The position numbers were made by a program, and so were the translations under genes. From Papaver somniferum (lineage: Eukaryota; Streptophyta; Magnoliopsida; Ranunculales; Papaveraceae), in NCBI RefSeq assembly GCF_003573695.1, contig NC_039363.1, positions 127,951,302-128,015,301 of the forward strand: DNA of 64,000 bases, given 5' to 3'. Each line of letters starts with the position of its first letter. Positions within the stretch are counted from its first letter, which is position 1. Below, piece after piece: positions 34,206 through 43,225 of the stretch. The notes beneath the pieces are model-generated. The model saw nothing but the letters and a program-made list of their open reading frames with translations, did no database searches and was not told where the DNA came from.

Positions 34206-35083
34206 ATGTCTAGCAGTTCTTCCGACGATAACCCTTCAAATGAGTCCGACGAATCCGAGGAGATAATGATTGATGGCCCGGAAGAAAGTGAGTACTCGGG
34301 AGAGAAAGAAATTTACTTATCTCCTCCCACTGATGGCAAAGCTTACTCACTTGCGGAGTTTTCCGGGACCCACCTGTTAAAACGTGCACTGAAGCTAAAG
34401 GAATATCGAAGGAACAGACGCGTGATTCCTTAAATGATAACCTCATTCCTCGTCTCCTGAATCCACCGATATTGCCTTATCCGAACGCATCGGGATGGCT
34501 CATGTATCCAGAGCCAGAATATACAGCTACCTTTCCGCTAAGGAGAGTTCCCCATATGGCTATCCATCATGGTGATTACGAGCTTCCGGACATAGACACT
34601 CGTTCTGTATCGAAAACTCCTTCAATTTGGCAACATTGGGAAGCTTATATCTGCGATAATCCTGATCATTTGGCCAAACTTCGCCAGGCTAAAATCAGTG
34701 AGGCTATAGATTCTTCTCTTCACCGGGAGGTAGAGAGATGTAGGCGCGATACAACGCGGCTTTTCAGTCGCTGGACTCCTCCCGTTCATACTCTTCTCAC
34801 AGCTTGGGGGGAGGCCATTGTAGTCCTAGAGGATGTCGATGCACTCACTGGCTTACCCCTTCATGGATTCCATTCTTACGATGAGGCGGCCGTTTATGAA
34901 GTACTGACCCCGGATGACCGAAAGTTATGGAGTTATTTATTAGATTACAAGGATACTTCTCGGATTGAACTAGTACGGAAGGGCAAGGCATCAACCCAAA
35001 AGGGGCGGACGAAGAAAGTTGTTGTCGCTGGAGGTAAGACTGTCGGTAACAAGTAAAGAGGGGTCATTGGTCGCTGTCAAAGG
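34206..35083 (+). pseudogene. Antisense plant mobile domain (PMD) gene of element A, 5' part
   Basis: The gene starts MSSSSSDDNPSNESDESEEI, an acidic serine-rich N-terminus. After one frame change between 34380 and 34433 it continues through LPYPNASGWLMYPEPEY to a PMD core: LFSRWTPPVHTLLTAWGEAI, LEDVDALTGLPLHG, SYDEAAVYEVL. The W...WGE...TLEDV..L.GLP pattern defines the plant mobile domain (as in Arabidopsis MAIL1/MAIN and in several transposons). It lies opposite to the element's own strand. The frame ends at a stop (35054-35056), and element B inserted at 35084. The 3' part resumes near 58200. Confidence 0.8.
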
Positions 35084-35162
35084 TGTAGATGGTGGATTTT
35101 TGACAAGGGCAAAATCGTAAAACCATAATTATACATGCTCCGGATCCGTCAATCGGATGAGT

Positions 35163-35184
35163 ATTGAGACTCATGTCTCTCAAT
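35163..35184. other. Hairpin 1 in family B LTR
   Basis: ATTGAGA and TCTCAAT form a perfect 7-bp stem with an 8-base loop. The stem is also perfect in the second LTR copy (near 46178), where only the loop differs. Confidence 0.6.
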
Positions 35185-35457
35185 AAAGCGTGAAAGCTCA
35201 TGCCATAAAACCTCTGACTGAGAAGGTCGTCTCTCAGAGTATATGTAAATGTATAGTCTCCCAGCTGAGGTCACGGAACATTTCATGAATACTGAGCAAT
35301 TTCAGTAATTATTTTTGTATAGAATCGAAAGATTGGATGGCTTCTAGATAGCATGCCTTCTAGTATAGAGCAACAACATCTTCAGGATGCAACCAGGTTT
35401 TCCCTGACTATACAGGAGAAATATGACACTCCAGCAAGTTCATATTGCTCAACTCTC

Positions 35458-35517
35458 AGATAATTAATGCTCCTAGATAGGAAGCCCTGCTAGTATAGAG
35501 CCTTCAATTAATTATCT
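35458..35517. other. Hairpin 2 in family B LTR
   Basis: AGATAATTAAT (35458-35468) and ATTAATTATCT (35507-35517) form an 11-bp perfect stem, extended inside by GCTC/GAGC. The stem is intact in the other LTR (46473-46531) although bases between the arms have changed. Confidence 0.65.
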
Positions 35518-35789
35518 CTAATCGTAGCTGAATATTCAACTGTATTCTATGATTCTTCGAATGTTTCGTTACTTCAATTTATGGGTTTCCCAGCAAAATT
35601 CCATGGGTTAGTAATAGATATTCAACGTACATGCATCTAAGCATCGAATAAGCCCTGACCAAAATGGTGCAAGTGTGTTTAGCAATAATGCACAGACCAT
35701 CATCTGAATGCGCGAACGAGCATTTCATAACATGAAGGAATGATGAACCTATGCAAAATAGGAATAATAATAATAATAAAATATTTGGA

Positions 35790-36580
35790 AAGGCGCCAGG
35801 GGACTGGGCTCACCAGCCGGACAGTCATGCCATGACCAGTCCCGCACCCAATTTTATATTTTATCATATTTTATTGTTTTTCTCTGTTCTCATCCTTCGT
35901 TTCAAGGAAATTCCCTAATCTCATGATATTTCCTTATGTCAAAAAAAAAATTAGGAAAGGTGTCGCGGAACCAAGCCCACTAGCCGGCCGGCCATGGACG
36001 GTCCCACACCTCACGGTTCCTTATTATTTTATTATTTCCCTTATCCCATGAAAATTCCCTGATTTCATGAATCTTCCCTAAACTCATGAAAATTATTGTA
36101 AAATTAGGGAAACCGTGGAATCGGGCTCTAGTCGGCCGGTCATGCCCTAGCCATCCCACACGCCCCTTATTTTATTATTATTACTTGTTTTGTTTTCCTC
36201 ATTCCATGAAAACTCCCTGATTTCAACAAAATACCTTGGTTTCAACAAATCTCTTTGATTTTATGAAAATTCCCTAAAATCATGAAAATTACATAAAATT
36301 GGGAAGAGTGCCCTGGGACGGTGCCCGTTGGCTGGCCGGCCATGCCCTTCGCCGTTGCCGGTCCCACACTCCATCATCCCCTATTTTATTATTATTTTAT
36401 TTCTCTCATCTCATGGAAGTTCCCTAATTTCATAAAACTCTCTAGTTTCATGAAATTTCCCAAAATTCAGAGAAAATACGTAAAATTACATAAAACTTGG
36501 AAAAATGTGTGGGACCGTGCTTGTCAGCCGGCCATGTCCTAGCCGTGGCCGGTCCCACGCCTTGCAATTCCTTGTTTTAT
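35790..36580 (+). repeat. GC-palindrome tandem array in family B 5' LTR
   Basis: Five units of about 165-190 bp. Each has a GC-rich palindromic core (GGGACCG...GCCGGCCGGCCATG...GGTCCCAC) followed by an AT-rich linker (TTATTTTATTATT, CATGAAAATTCCCT). Cores occur near 35810, 35970, 36125, 36320 and 36510. The same array is at 46820-47650, and an inverted version with three units is in B3. Confidence 0.85.
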
Positions 36581-37563
36581 TTATTCTTTTTCATCATCTC
36601 ATGTATTTTTCCTAGTTTTAGCAAAACCCTGGATTCTGCATATTTTCTCAAAATGTTGCTCAAACGCGCATCGGAAAATATTGAAACTCTCAGGACTGAG
36701 ACACGGATACTATGGTGACACGGGCACATCCCCTTGACCGACCAAGGGTGTCCCTAAGGCTTGCAAACAGCCGGTCCCATACGTTTTAATGATTTTAACC
36801 TAATTTGCTCAATTGCTCATATTAGGTTCAAACTCTTTTCAAACAATTGAGGGTTTGCTCAAACGACCATCAATTGGTCCCACGGCCACCAAGGTCTGGT
36901 CTCATAACCTCTTGGTCGGTCCCTCATCTTTTCATGACTAGGTTTTATTATCTGACGCTCACACGAGCATTATTTTAATAAATGATTAAATCAACATTTA
37001 ATCATTCTTTCACCAACTGGTCCCCAAGAGACTTTGGTATTTTGCTCATTCGAGCATCTGGGCGTTACATGGTGGACTTATCATCCCAGGTAGCCGGTCC
37101 ATTCGCTCTGTGCGGTTGATGATCAAATAAATCATCAATTTAATTAAAATTAGGGTTTATGAATCCAGAGTTCTACAGAAACGTGATTCTGAGCAGATTA
37201 AAGTACTGATAATTTTATGTTGATCCCATGATCAACACTTTTATTTATTATACTCGACCCAGCAGTCAGTATTTTAAATTAATATTTTATTTGGTCTTGC
37301 TACCAACAATTCATCAAACGAGCAATATTTGATCAAACCGACAATATTTGCTCAGACTAGCAATATTTGCTCAGATTAAAGAATATTGGTTCAACTATAT
37401 ATATTCAACAATTCAGCAACACTTGCTCATCTTAGGTTATCAACATAATAATTCCTCGTCTCAGCAGACATTTAATTCATGAGTTTCAGAACATTTGCAA
37501 ATCATGTTCAACTCAGCAATACATGGACTCACCGTCCCATAAAGTCAGCAACTGACACCACAA

Positions 37564-37650
37564 TCACGAGACATCAATCGTGTCACATGGGGGGATATTA
37601 ACTAGGGTTTTGGTCTGGCGGTCTACAGCACGTGTGTTCATACACACGAC
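37564..37650 (+). promoter_or_regulatory. Conserved LTR box (family B 5' LTR)
   Basis: CACGAGACATCAATCGTGTC, ACATGGGGGGATA and GGTCTGGCGGTCTACAGC match the box of families C and D. It lies 261 bp before the TATA box at 37825. The second LTR has it at 48655-48740 and B3, inverted, at 50460-50548. Confidence 0.6.
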
Positions 37651-37824
37651 GAGAATGTGAGCAAGTCGTGCAATCAGTTGGAAGAGTCAGCAAAGTAGTG
37701 GGTGGAAAGTTAACCAAGTCTCCGCACGATGAGCAACTAGTTTTGACATGATTTCCCACTTCCCCACTCTCTGATTCCATCAACTGTCACACTTCATGGG
37801 ATCATGGTGTTTTCAACTTAACAA

Positions 37825-37832
37825 TATAAAAG
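37825..37832 (+). promoter_or_regulatory. TATA box of family B 5' LTR
   Basis: TATAAAAG, at the position equivalent to TATAAATAG in C and D; the second LTR has TATAAAAT at 48914. Confidence 0.65.
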
Positions 37833-38252
37833 ATCTCTGAATCATGATTGAAAAGGACAAGAAATTTCTCGGCAAGTTCATACAGACAATATTTCGCCTA
37901 CACGAACTCATCGTCTGAGCAATCACTCTCAATTGAGTAAAATTCAATCATTCAGAACTTTCCTACACTGAATTCACAACACACCTACAATATCATATCA
38001 CCATTGATCCCGCACATTTTTCATCTTCCCTCCTACAGATCAACCCATCCCCTCTTGTGGCCGAATTGACTCTGGAACGGCCATTGTTCTTGGTTTAGGC
38101 CGGAGTCCTACAGATTGATCTCTCGAACTTAAAGCACTACCTTCTTGTAGTGCATCTGTGTGAGCTTCAACATTTCGCTCTGTTCAAGGAGTCTCCACAC
38201 GGACGTCTCCTAAATTCCGTAAAAACCAGCAAGTTATTTTTCCCCATCTACG

Positions 38253-38271
38253 GATTAGCGACCACAGTGGG
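38253..38271 (+). promoter_or_regulatory. Primer binding site, family B
   Basis: GATTAGCGACCACAGTGGG follows the LTR end; the copy after the second LTR reads GATTGGCGACCACAGTGGG (49341). The same TGGCGACCAC core is found in C. Confidence 0.65.
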
Positions 38272-38309
38272 AGATTAATCTCTCGGTTGAAATCTCACGA
38301 TTTCACAAG

Positions 38310-40059
38310 ATGGCTGGTCTTAGGTCTGGGTTAGTTACAGGTTCCAATACAAACGACACTAGCACTAGCAACAACAACAATGAGGATATCCCGGAAACCA
38401 TTCCGGCTTCTAACAGTGAAGGTGGTGATGTTACTCCTCCTCAAGCTAACACGGAAGGTCATCCTCTGTTCGGACGACACCCTGAGGAAGTCAGAAGAAA
38501 CCCACCACCTACCATTGCTGATCTCATCAAAGTGCAAGAGACTCTTGCAAAGAATCAAACCGATATGGCTACAGCATAGAAGGAGCTATTTGACTATCTG
38601 AAGACTCTCACTGACAAGATTTCAGAGAAAACTCAAGGAAAGGGAAAAGAGAAGGAGAAATCCTCAGATGCTGATCCTGAGGTGATTCCAATTCATACAA
38701 TGGATGACGACGAAGTCCACAAAGCTGCAGACGATCCATCAACAAAGGAATCATCAAATTTCATTACTCGGGAAGATTTGGAGCTCCTTTTGGAGAACCA
38801 TGGAAAGGATAAGGCATCACATGTCCATCGTCACCAGCCTTCATATCCTGCCGCTACGCAAAGGATCCTTATTCCGAAGGTTATACTTCTCCGACCTTCA
38901 CTCTGTATGATGGAACTGGCAATGCTCGAGAACATGTCTCTCGTTTCCTGGAAAACTTGGGAGAACATGAACACAACCATGTTGTTCGCCTCAAGGAATT
39001 TTCAAAATCTTTGAAAGGCAGGGCATACACTTGGTACAACAACACTGCGTCGGGGACCATCAAAAATTAGGGAGAAATGATTAATGCCTTATACAGGTAG
39101 TACTTCTTTGTGTCAGAGCAAGTCACTCTCTCTGATCTTGGAAGAATATTTCAGAGGATCAGTGAAAATCCCAATGACTACGTGAAAAGATTCAGAGTCC
39201 AGGCCCTGGAATGCCATGATCCAAATGTCACGGAGCAACAACCGGTAGACTTTGCATCAATGGCATGATCCCGGTCTACAGAGCTTTACTGTATAATCTT
39301 CGTTTCCAGACTTTCTCGGAGCTTCACGAGGCTGAGAAGAGATCGGCAACTACTGCAGCTGCTCTATTGGAAAGAGCAAAATCTACAAAGGTTGAAGAAT
39401 CGCGAGACACTCGAGGAAGCAGACGTATGATCAACAAGAAGTACAACTTACATCCCTCCAAAAACGTTGTTGCAGAAGGGAGCAAATGGAAAACCGAACC
39501 TCCGCATAAGCATACCTCAGCTCCTTCAAAAACACAAAAGAAGGATAAACAAGATGCACAAGCCTTTGGCCAACATACAAAGGCTCCTGATCAAGACGCA
39601 CCCGACTTTCCCCTTACCATTGAAGAGGTGCTCGAACTACTAGATGCATGGATCCAAGATGGTGCAATCAAATTACCATATGTCAGGAAAGAACCAAATG
39701 AGGAAGACATGGAAAATCCTCGTTACTTCCGCTTCCACAGGTTCGTCAATCACCCCACAAGTAGATGCAAAGTTTTGAAACGCATATTCAGGGAAAAGGT
39801 TGAGCTAGAAGAACTTAATATGGGGTCCGAAGGAGTGCACAGAGACCCCCTCCCAGTCATGAATTTCTCCATCTCTAAAGAACCAGTCAAGAAAGCAGTA
39901 CAGTCATTGATAGATCATTTCTGCAAATTACTCTATCTGTCAAAGGTGCAAAGGAGAGACATGTTCACGGCTTTGAACCACATAGTGTCTGGAAAACGCC
40001 TACTGATTCCAGAAGTACCTCCTGAACCTTCGGCCACTGGCAAAGAGATGTATGACTAG
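38310..40059 (+). pseudogene. Family B gag (Tat-type)
   Basis: The start ATG at 38310 is about 40 bases after the primer site and gives MAGLRSGLVTGSNTNDTS, a low-complexity N-terminus, then FITREDLELLLENHGKDK. After a frame change near 38870 comes the capsid-like part TLYDGTGNAREHVSRFLENL, LKGRAYTWYNN, ISENPNDYVKRFRVQALECH. The last frame (39265-40059) holds MIPVYRALLYNLRFQTFSEL, EKRSATTAAALLERA and RYFRFHRFVNHPTSRC, the worn zinc-knuckle region. In-frame TAG codons occur at 38577 and 39068. Gag would form particles; here it is disabled. Confidence 0.82.
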
Positions 40060-40430
40060 GGACTGCTCACCACGGTGCATATTAAAGGAAATGAATTCAA
40101 GAGAGCATTTTTTGATGTCGACACTGCTATCAACATTATTCCTTTAAAATCTCTCAGAGACGCCGACATTACTCGACAAGAGGCTACTTACGCTCCCATG
40201 GAAATCAGGGATCACGAGGGGACTTCCATAGACGCATATGGATACATCATCCTCAAAGTCAAAGAAAGCTCAGTCTGCACTGAGACCAAGTTTTACATAA
40301 TCCGGAAGACCCAGGATATGACATGATCCTTGGAAGAACTTGGATTCATGCTGGAAGGATGGCTCCAACGCCTTCAGCACATCCTACTATTGAAGAAGAC
40401 TTTGACTTGGAAGAAATAGAGAATGCCCCA
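40060..40430 (+). pseudogene. Family B protease domain (broken)
   Basis: After a TAG in place of Trp the frame reads GLLTTVHIKGNEFKRAFFDV then DTAINIIPLKSL. This is the retropepsin fold with DTA where an active enzyme has DTG or DSG. EIRDHEGTSIDAYGYIILKV and GYDMILGRTWIHAG (next frame) follow in the order usual for gypsy proteases. The frame breaks at 40324. Confidence 0.72.
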
Positions 40431-40726
40431 CCATTTGAGCATCTGTAGGAAGTTTAATCTTTGATGGAGCTCACACAGAAACCTGGAGAAAGTGCACACG
40501 CCTTTGTCAAAAGTTTCCGTACTCAGGCAAGTCTTATCCCTCTTCATGCGCCAATAATACCAATGTTCCAATATGCTACTCTGGTCCGGGGACTCTCCCT
40601 GCTAACAACTTAGCGATTACAAAAAGCTACGAGTGGATAGTCTCACCTCAGCAATATTACACCAAATGGTTACGCTCAGAGCCTCTTCAAATTGGTCATT
40701 CTATCAAGAGGGTTATTGCTGAAGAC
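40431..40726 (+). other. Deletion junction in place of RT, RNase H and integrase core
   Basis: Between the protease and the integrase C-terminus there are only about 300 bases, where an autonomous element has 2.5-3 kb. The stretch reads LTQKPGESAHAFVKSFRTQA in one frame, resembling a gag-like motif, and then the end of an integrase-proximal region. The polymerase domains are absent. Confidence 0.6.
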
Positions 40727-41053
40727 ATGGCTAAGCATGACAGACAGTATGCTGGATACTCCCCTCTGCACGAGTGTCCATATGTGCCACAACCATGGAA
40801 TCAGCAGAAAATATTCAAGGCACGAACTACTAAATCAAACAAATTCAAGGAAGTAGATTTGGTTCTCAAGGCAACTAAACGTGATCTCCATTCTGCAAGG
40901 AGCTCCAATTGGGAAGGACCATTTATGGTTGCTAAGTCCATAACCGGAGGATATTACAAATTGATCAACACAGATGGCAGAACCCTGCCAGTAATTCACG
41001 AGAATTGGCTTAAAGCATTTGATTATTGGACATTTGAGGTACTGGACATTTGA
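40727..41053 (+). pseudogene. Family B integrase C-terminal domain
   Basis: Reads ARTTKSNKFKEVDLVLKATK, NWEGPFMVAKSITGGYYKLI and DGRTLPVIHENWLKAFD. GPF plus DGR(T/E)LP...WLK is the standard C-terminal module of Tat-type integrases. It is open to its stop, but the catalytic core is missing upstream. Confidence 0.8.
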
Positions 41054-41285
41054 GCATTCGTGACGTCTGGATTTGGCATTTAGGATTTACTTTCATTGTA
41101 TTGCAATACTTGCATTCAGTACTTGAATTCAGCAATTTATCAAAATTCAATTCATTTTACTTAAAGAAAATCTCTATCAAATCCAAAAGAAAATCCTCAA
41201 TCATCTACCAATCCAAAACCAATCAATATCAAAACCAAAATAAAACCTCACATCTCTTAGAAGTTCAAGAGATTATGAAAAGAGA
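41054..41285. other. Spacer between pol end and antisense gene
   Basis: About 230 bases of AT-rich sequence between the integrase stop (plus) and the PMD gene stop (minus). The two coding regions converge. No terminator or polyA signal is certain. Confidence 0.5.
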
Positions 41286-41999
41286 TTAAAGAAAGTCAGC
41301 AAAGAAAGACTTTTGCTCCTCTGCATCTTTCAATATTTGCAAAGCCGCCTTGTCCAGGTTCAGCGCCTCAGTCAGACTAGCAATCTTTTCCTCCTTCTCC
41401 ATCACAGCATCATTGGGAAAGAGTATGTTATTTTCACACGAGTTCTTGATTGCATCTATTTTCTTATGAAGCCACTTCACGTTGAAGCCAAGTCTTTCAG
41501 AATTCTCCAAGTTGAACTCCCAATCAAAGAGTACATCTGGAGTCACAGTATTTCTGTCCCTAGAGAATATATCACTTACAACACGCAAGATTACATTTAC
41601 TTGCATTGTTAAAGCATAAGCGCGTTCAGGGTCTCTGGTGACAATGATGTGACCAGACTTCCTCCATATATTCTCGTACAAGCCTGCATATCCAATAGGA
41701 ACACTGAATCCACTAACTAATTCATGATGTGGAAGCGATGCATCAAATGGAGGATCAAAAGAAACTCCTGAACTTGGATATTCATGCACCACTATACGGT
41801 TCTCAATTACTGGAGCAACTTCTACGGTCATGGCAGCAGTTTCTTCAATCTCCTCTACTTGTGGCTCGGTTTCCATAACTTCAGTAACAATCCTCTCATG
41901 GAATCGAAGTGCAGGGATGGTTATCTCTTCATCAATAACTCCAGGGCTTCTCGCGTTATCATTATTGATTTCAGTATCCTCAACTTCGGTATTTGGTAC
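41286..41999 (-). pseudogene. Last exon of family B antisense gene
   Basis: Open from the acceptor TTAG|GTACC to its TAA. It reads VPNTEVEDTEINNDNARSPG, ENRIVVHEYPSSGVSFDPPF, HHELVSGFSVPIGYAGLYEN and WRKSGHIIVTRDPERAYAL, then a charged likely coiled coil (EKEEKIASLTEALNLDKAAL). GFSVP..Y..LY...W...GHI resembles the region that follows the PMD in other plant PMD proteins. The B3 copy keeps this part closely. Frame retention despite nucleotide change suggests past selection. Confidence 0.7.
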
Positions 42000-42619
42000 C
42001 TAATACGAAGATTACATGAGGTTAGAGCATTCTAGACATGGAAAACAAATAGGATCATAAACTACAGCATACAAGCAGTCCAACATCATCAAGTTTCATC
42101 ATTATTCACTCAAGACGCGAACAAATAGCGTGAAATCCATGAAAACACATTTTGCGACAAGCTCAGCCGAAGAGATTTCACTCTCCCCTGTACAAGATGA
42201 TGAACTGGGAGTAATCTACAAGGAATCTGAGAATGAGTTATATACCATTCTCTTCGTATGGATGTTCTATACCACATATCAAAATTTCATAAAAATCCGA
42301 TGAACTAGCAAGTAGATATGGTCGAAACATTGGACAACGTACAGTATGAAGAGGTTCTGAAAGTCTCTTGGAAGTTTACTGTTTAGACATCTTCTTTAAA
42401 AAACTTTGAAATTATCCGGGCTTAAAGATACATATGCAGACCATGAAAATCCGACTTCAGACGAAGACTCTACTACGTTTCTACTAAAAGCTGAAGTTCT
42501 GAATTTTCTGACGTCGAATTTCGACAAAGTTTTTCGTATATGCACATGGATCCTCATTCATTCATTCACAAATCAGAAATTCCATACTTCTATGAAGAGG
42601 TTACAGGAGATATACTTAC
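42000..42619 (-). other. Large intron of family B antisense gene
   Basis: A 620-base intron from GTAAGTATATC to CTTCGTATTAG. Its B3 counterpart is 55204-55922. Blocks inside are also conserved between the two copies, including a stretch open on the element's sense strand (GLKDTYADHENPTSDED here). Confidence 0.6.
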
Positions 42620-42780
42620 TTCGGGAGTCTTCGAAGCATTCAAGTAATTGGAATTGCCCGTGTCAGCATCAAGAGGCTCATTACTTCCATTCGGTTCCGA
42701 ACCTTGGGAATTTCCTTCATCTCTATTCTCAGAGGATGACCGAATATCAGCACTCTTCACCTCCATGGCAACATCCTCCT
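42620..42780 (-). pseudogene. Second internal exon of family B antisense gene
   Basis: Reads EDVAMEVKSADIRSSSENRD, EGNSQGSEPNGSNEPLD and ends LNASKTPE at the donor GTAAGTATATCTCC. The B3 exon (about 55071-55203) reads LGHGNMENSRNPEPNGDNG and ends NDLETPL at the same 14-base donor word. The product is hydrophilic and low in complexity. Confidence 0.65.
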
Positions 42781-42850
42781 GGACATATTCTCAAACAATT
42801 ATCATTTTACATATGAAGCATTATATTTGGCTATGAGGAAGAGTGCTCAC

Positions 42851-42928
42851 ATCATTTTCTTCTTTGACGCTCAAATCAGAAATTGTCTGCCCAGCAGCAG
42901 AGAATTGAAGACCATCAATACTAGACGG
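42851..42928 (-). pseudogene. Internal exon of family B antisense gene
   Basis: Reads FAPSSIDGLQFSAAGQTISD then LSVKEEND up to the donor GAT|GTGAGC. The counterpart in B3 (54899-54976, plus) reads FAPSIDGLQLVPGQNS up to GAT|GTAAGT. In B3 the acceptor is TTATTTTCAG|AC; here the same place reads TTTACATAAT, so the AG is lost. Confidence 0.6.
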
Positions 42929-43152
42929 AGCAAAATTATGTAAACAAATAACAAATATTAGTTTTACGATCCTAGTAATACGGATAGAAGAAGTCACGGC
43001 AGAAAAGTGTCGAAAACTCACCAAAGAAATAATCGGGGACTTATGGTGTTAGGCAGCAGTTTAAAATTCTTGTTCCTACCTTCTCCACCGTGAATAACTA
43101 TTTCTGCTTATGAGGAATTCACTTCAAGACGAGGTCTCACAGCACGACCGTC

Positions 43153-43225
43153 CTGCAAAATAAATTGAGGTGATAATCAAAGGCAATTATTTCAATTTTA
43201 GGAAGAATGTGCAAAAGATACATAC
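43153..43225 (-). other. Intron in family B antisense PMD gene
   Basis: A 73-base intron with donor CCA|GTATGTATC and acceptor TTTATTTTGCAG|GACGG, AT-rich and near the usual minimum for plant introns. The exon before ends in phase 0 (...GGA TGT TCA CCA), and the next exon continues GAC GGT CGT GCT (DGRAVRPRLEVNSS) in phase 0. Confidence 0.7.

Larger units (their letters stand above)
35084..38252 (+). mobile_element. Family B 5' LTR (B1)
   Basis: A 3169-bp LTR starting TGTAGATGGTGGATTTTTG and ending CCATCTACG (CCATCTACA in other copies), so the ends form a 9-bp inverted repeat. It is about 93% alike, by eye, to the LTR at 46099-49340. Order of parts: hairpin-rich U3, five GC-palindrome repeats, conserved box (37564), TATAAAAG (37825), U5 shared with family C, then primer site. 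It interrupts the PMD gene of element A. Confidence 0.9.

Noticed and set aside
37598..37783. 61-codon minus-strand ORF found again at 48687-48872
   Set aside because: Conservation is only because both lie in the two LTRs of family B, over the conserved box; no protein signature.
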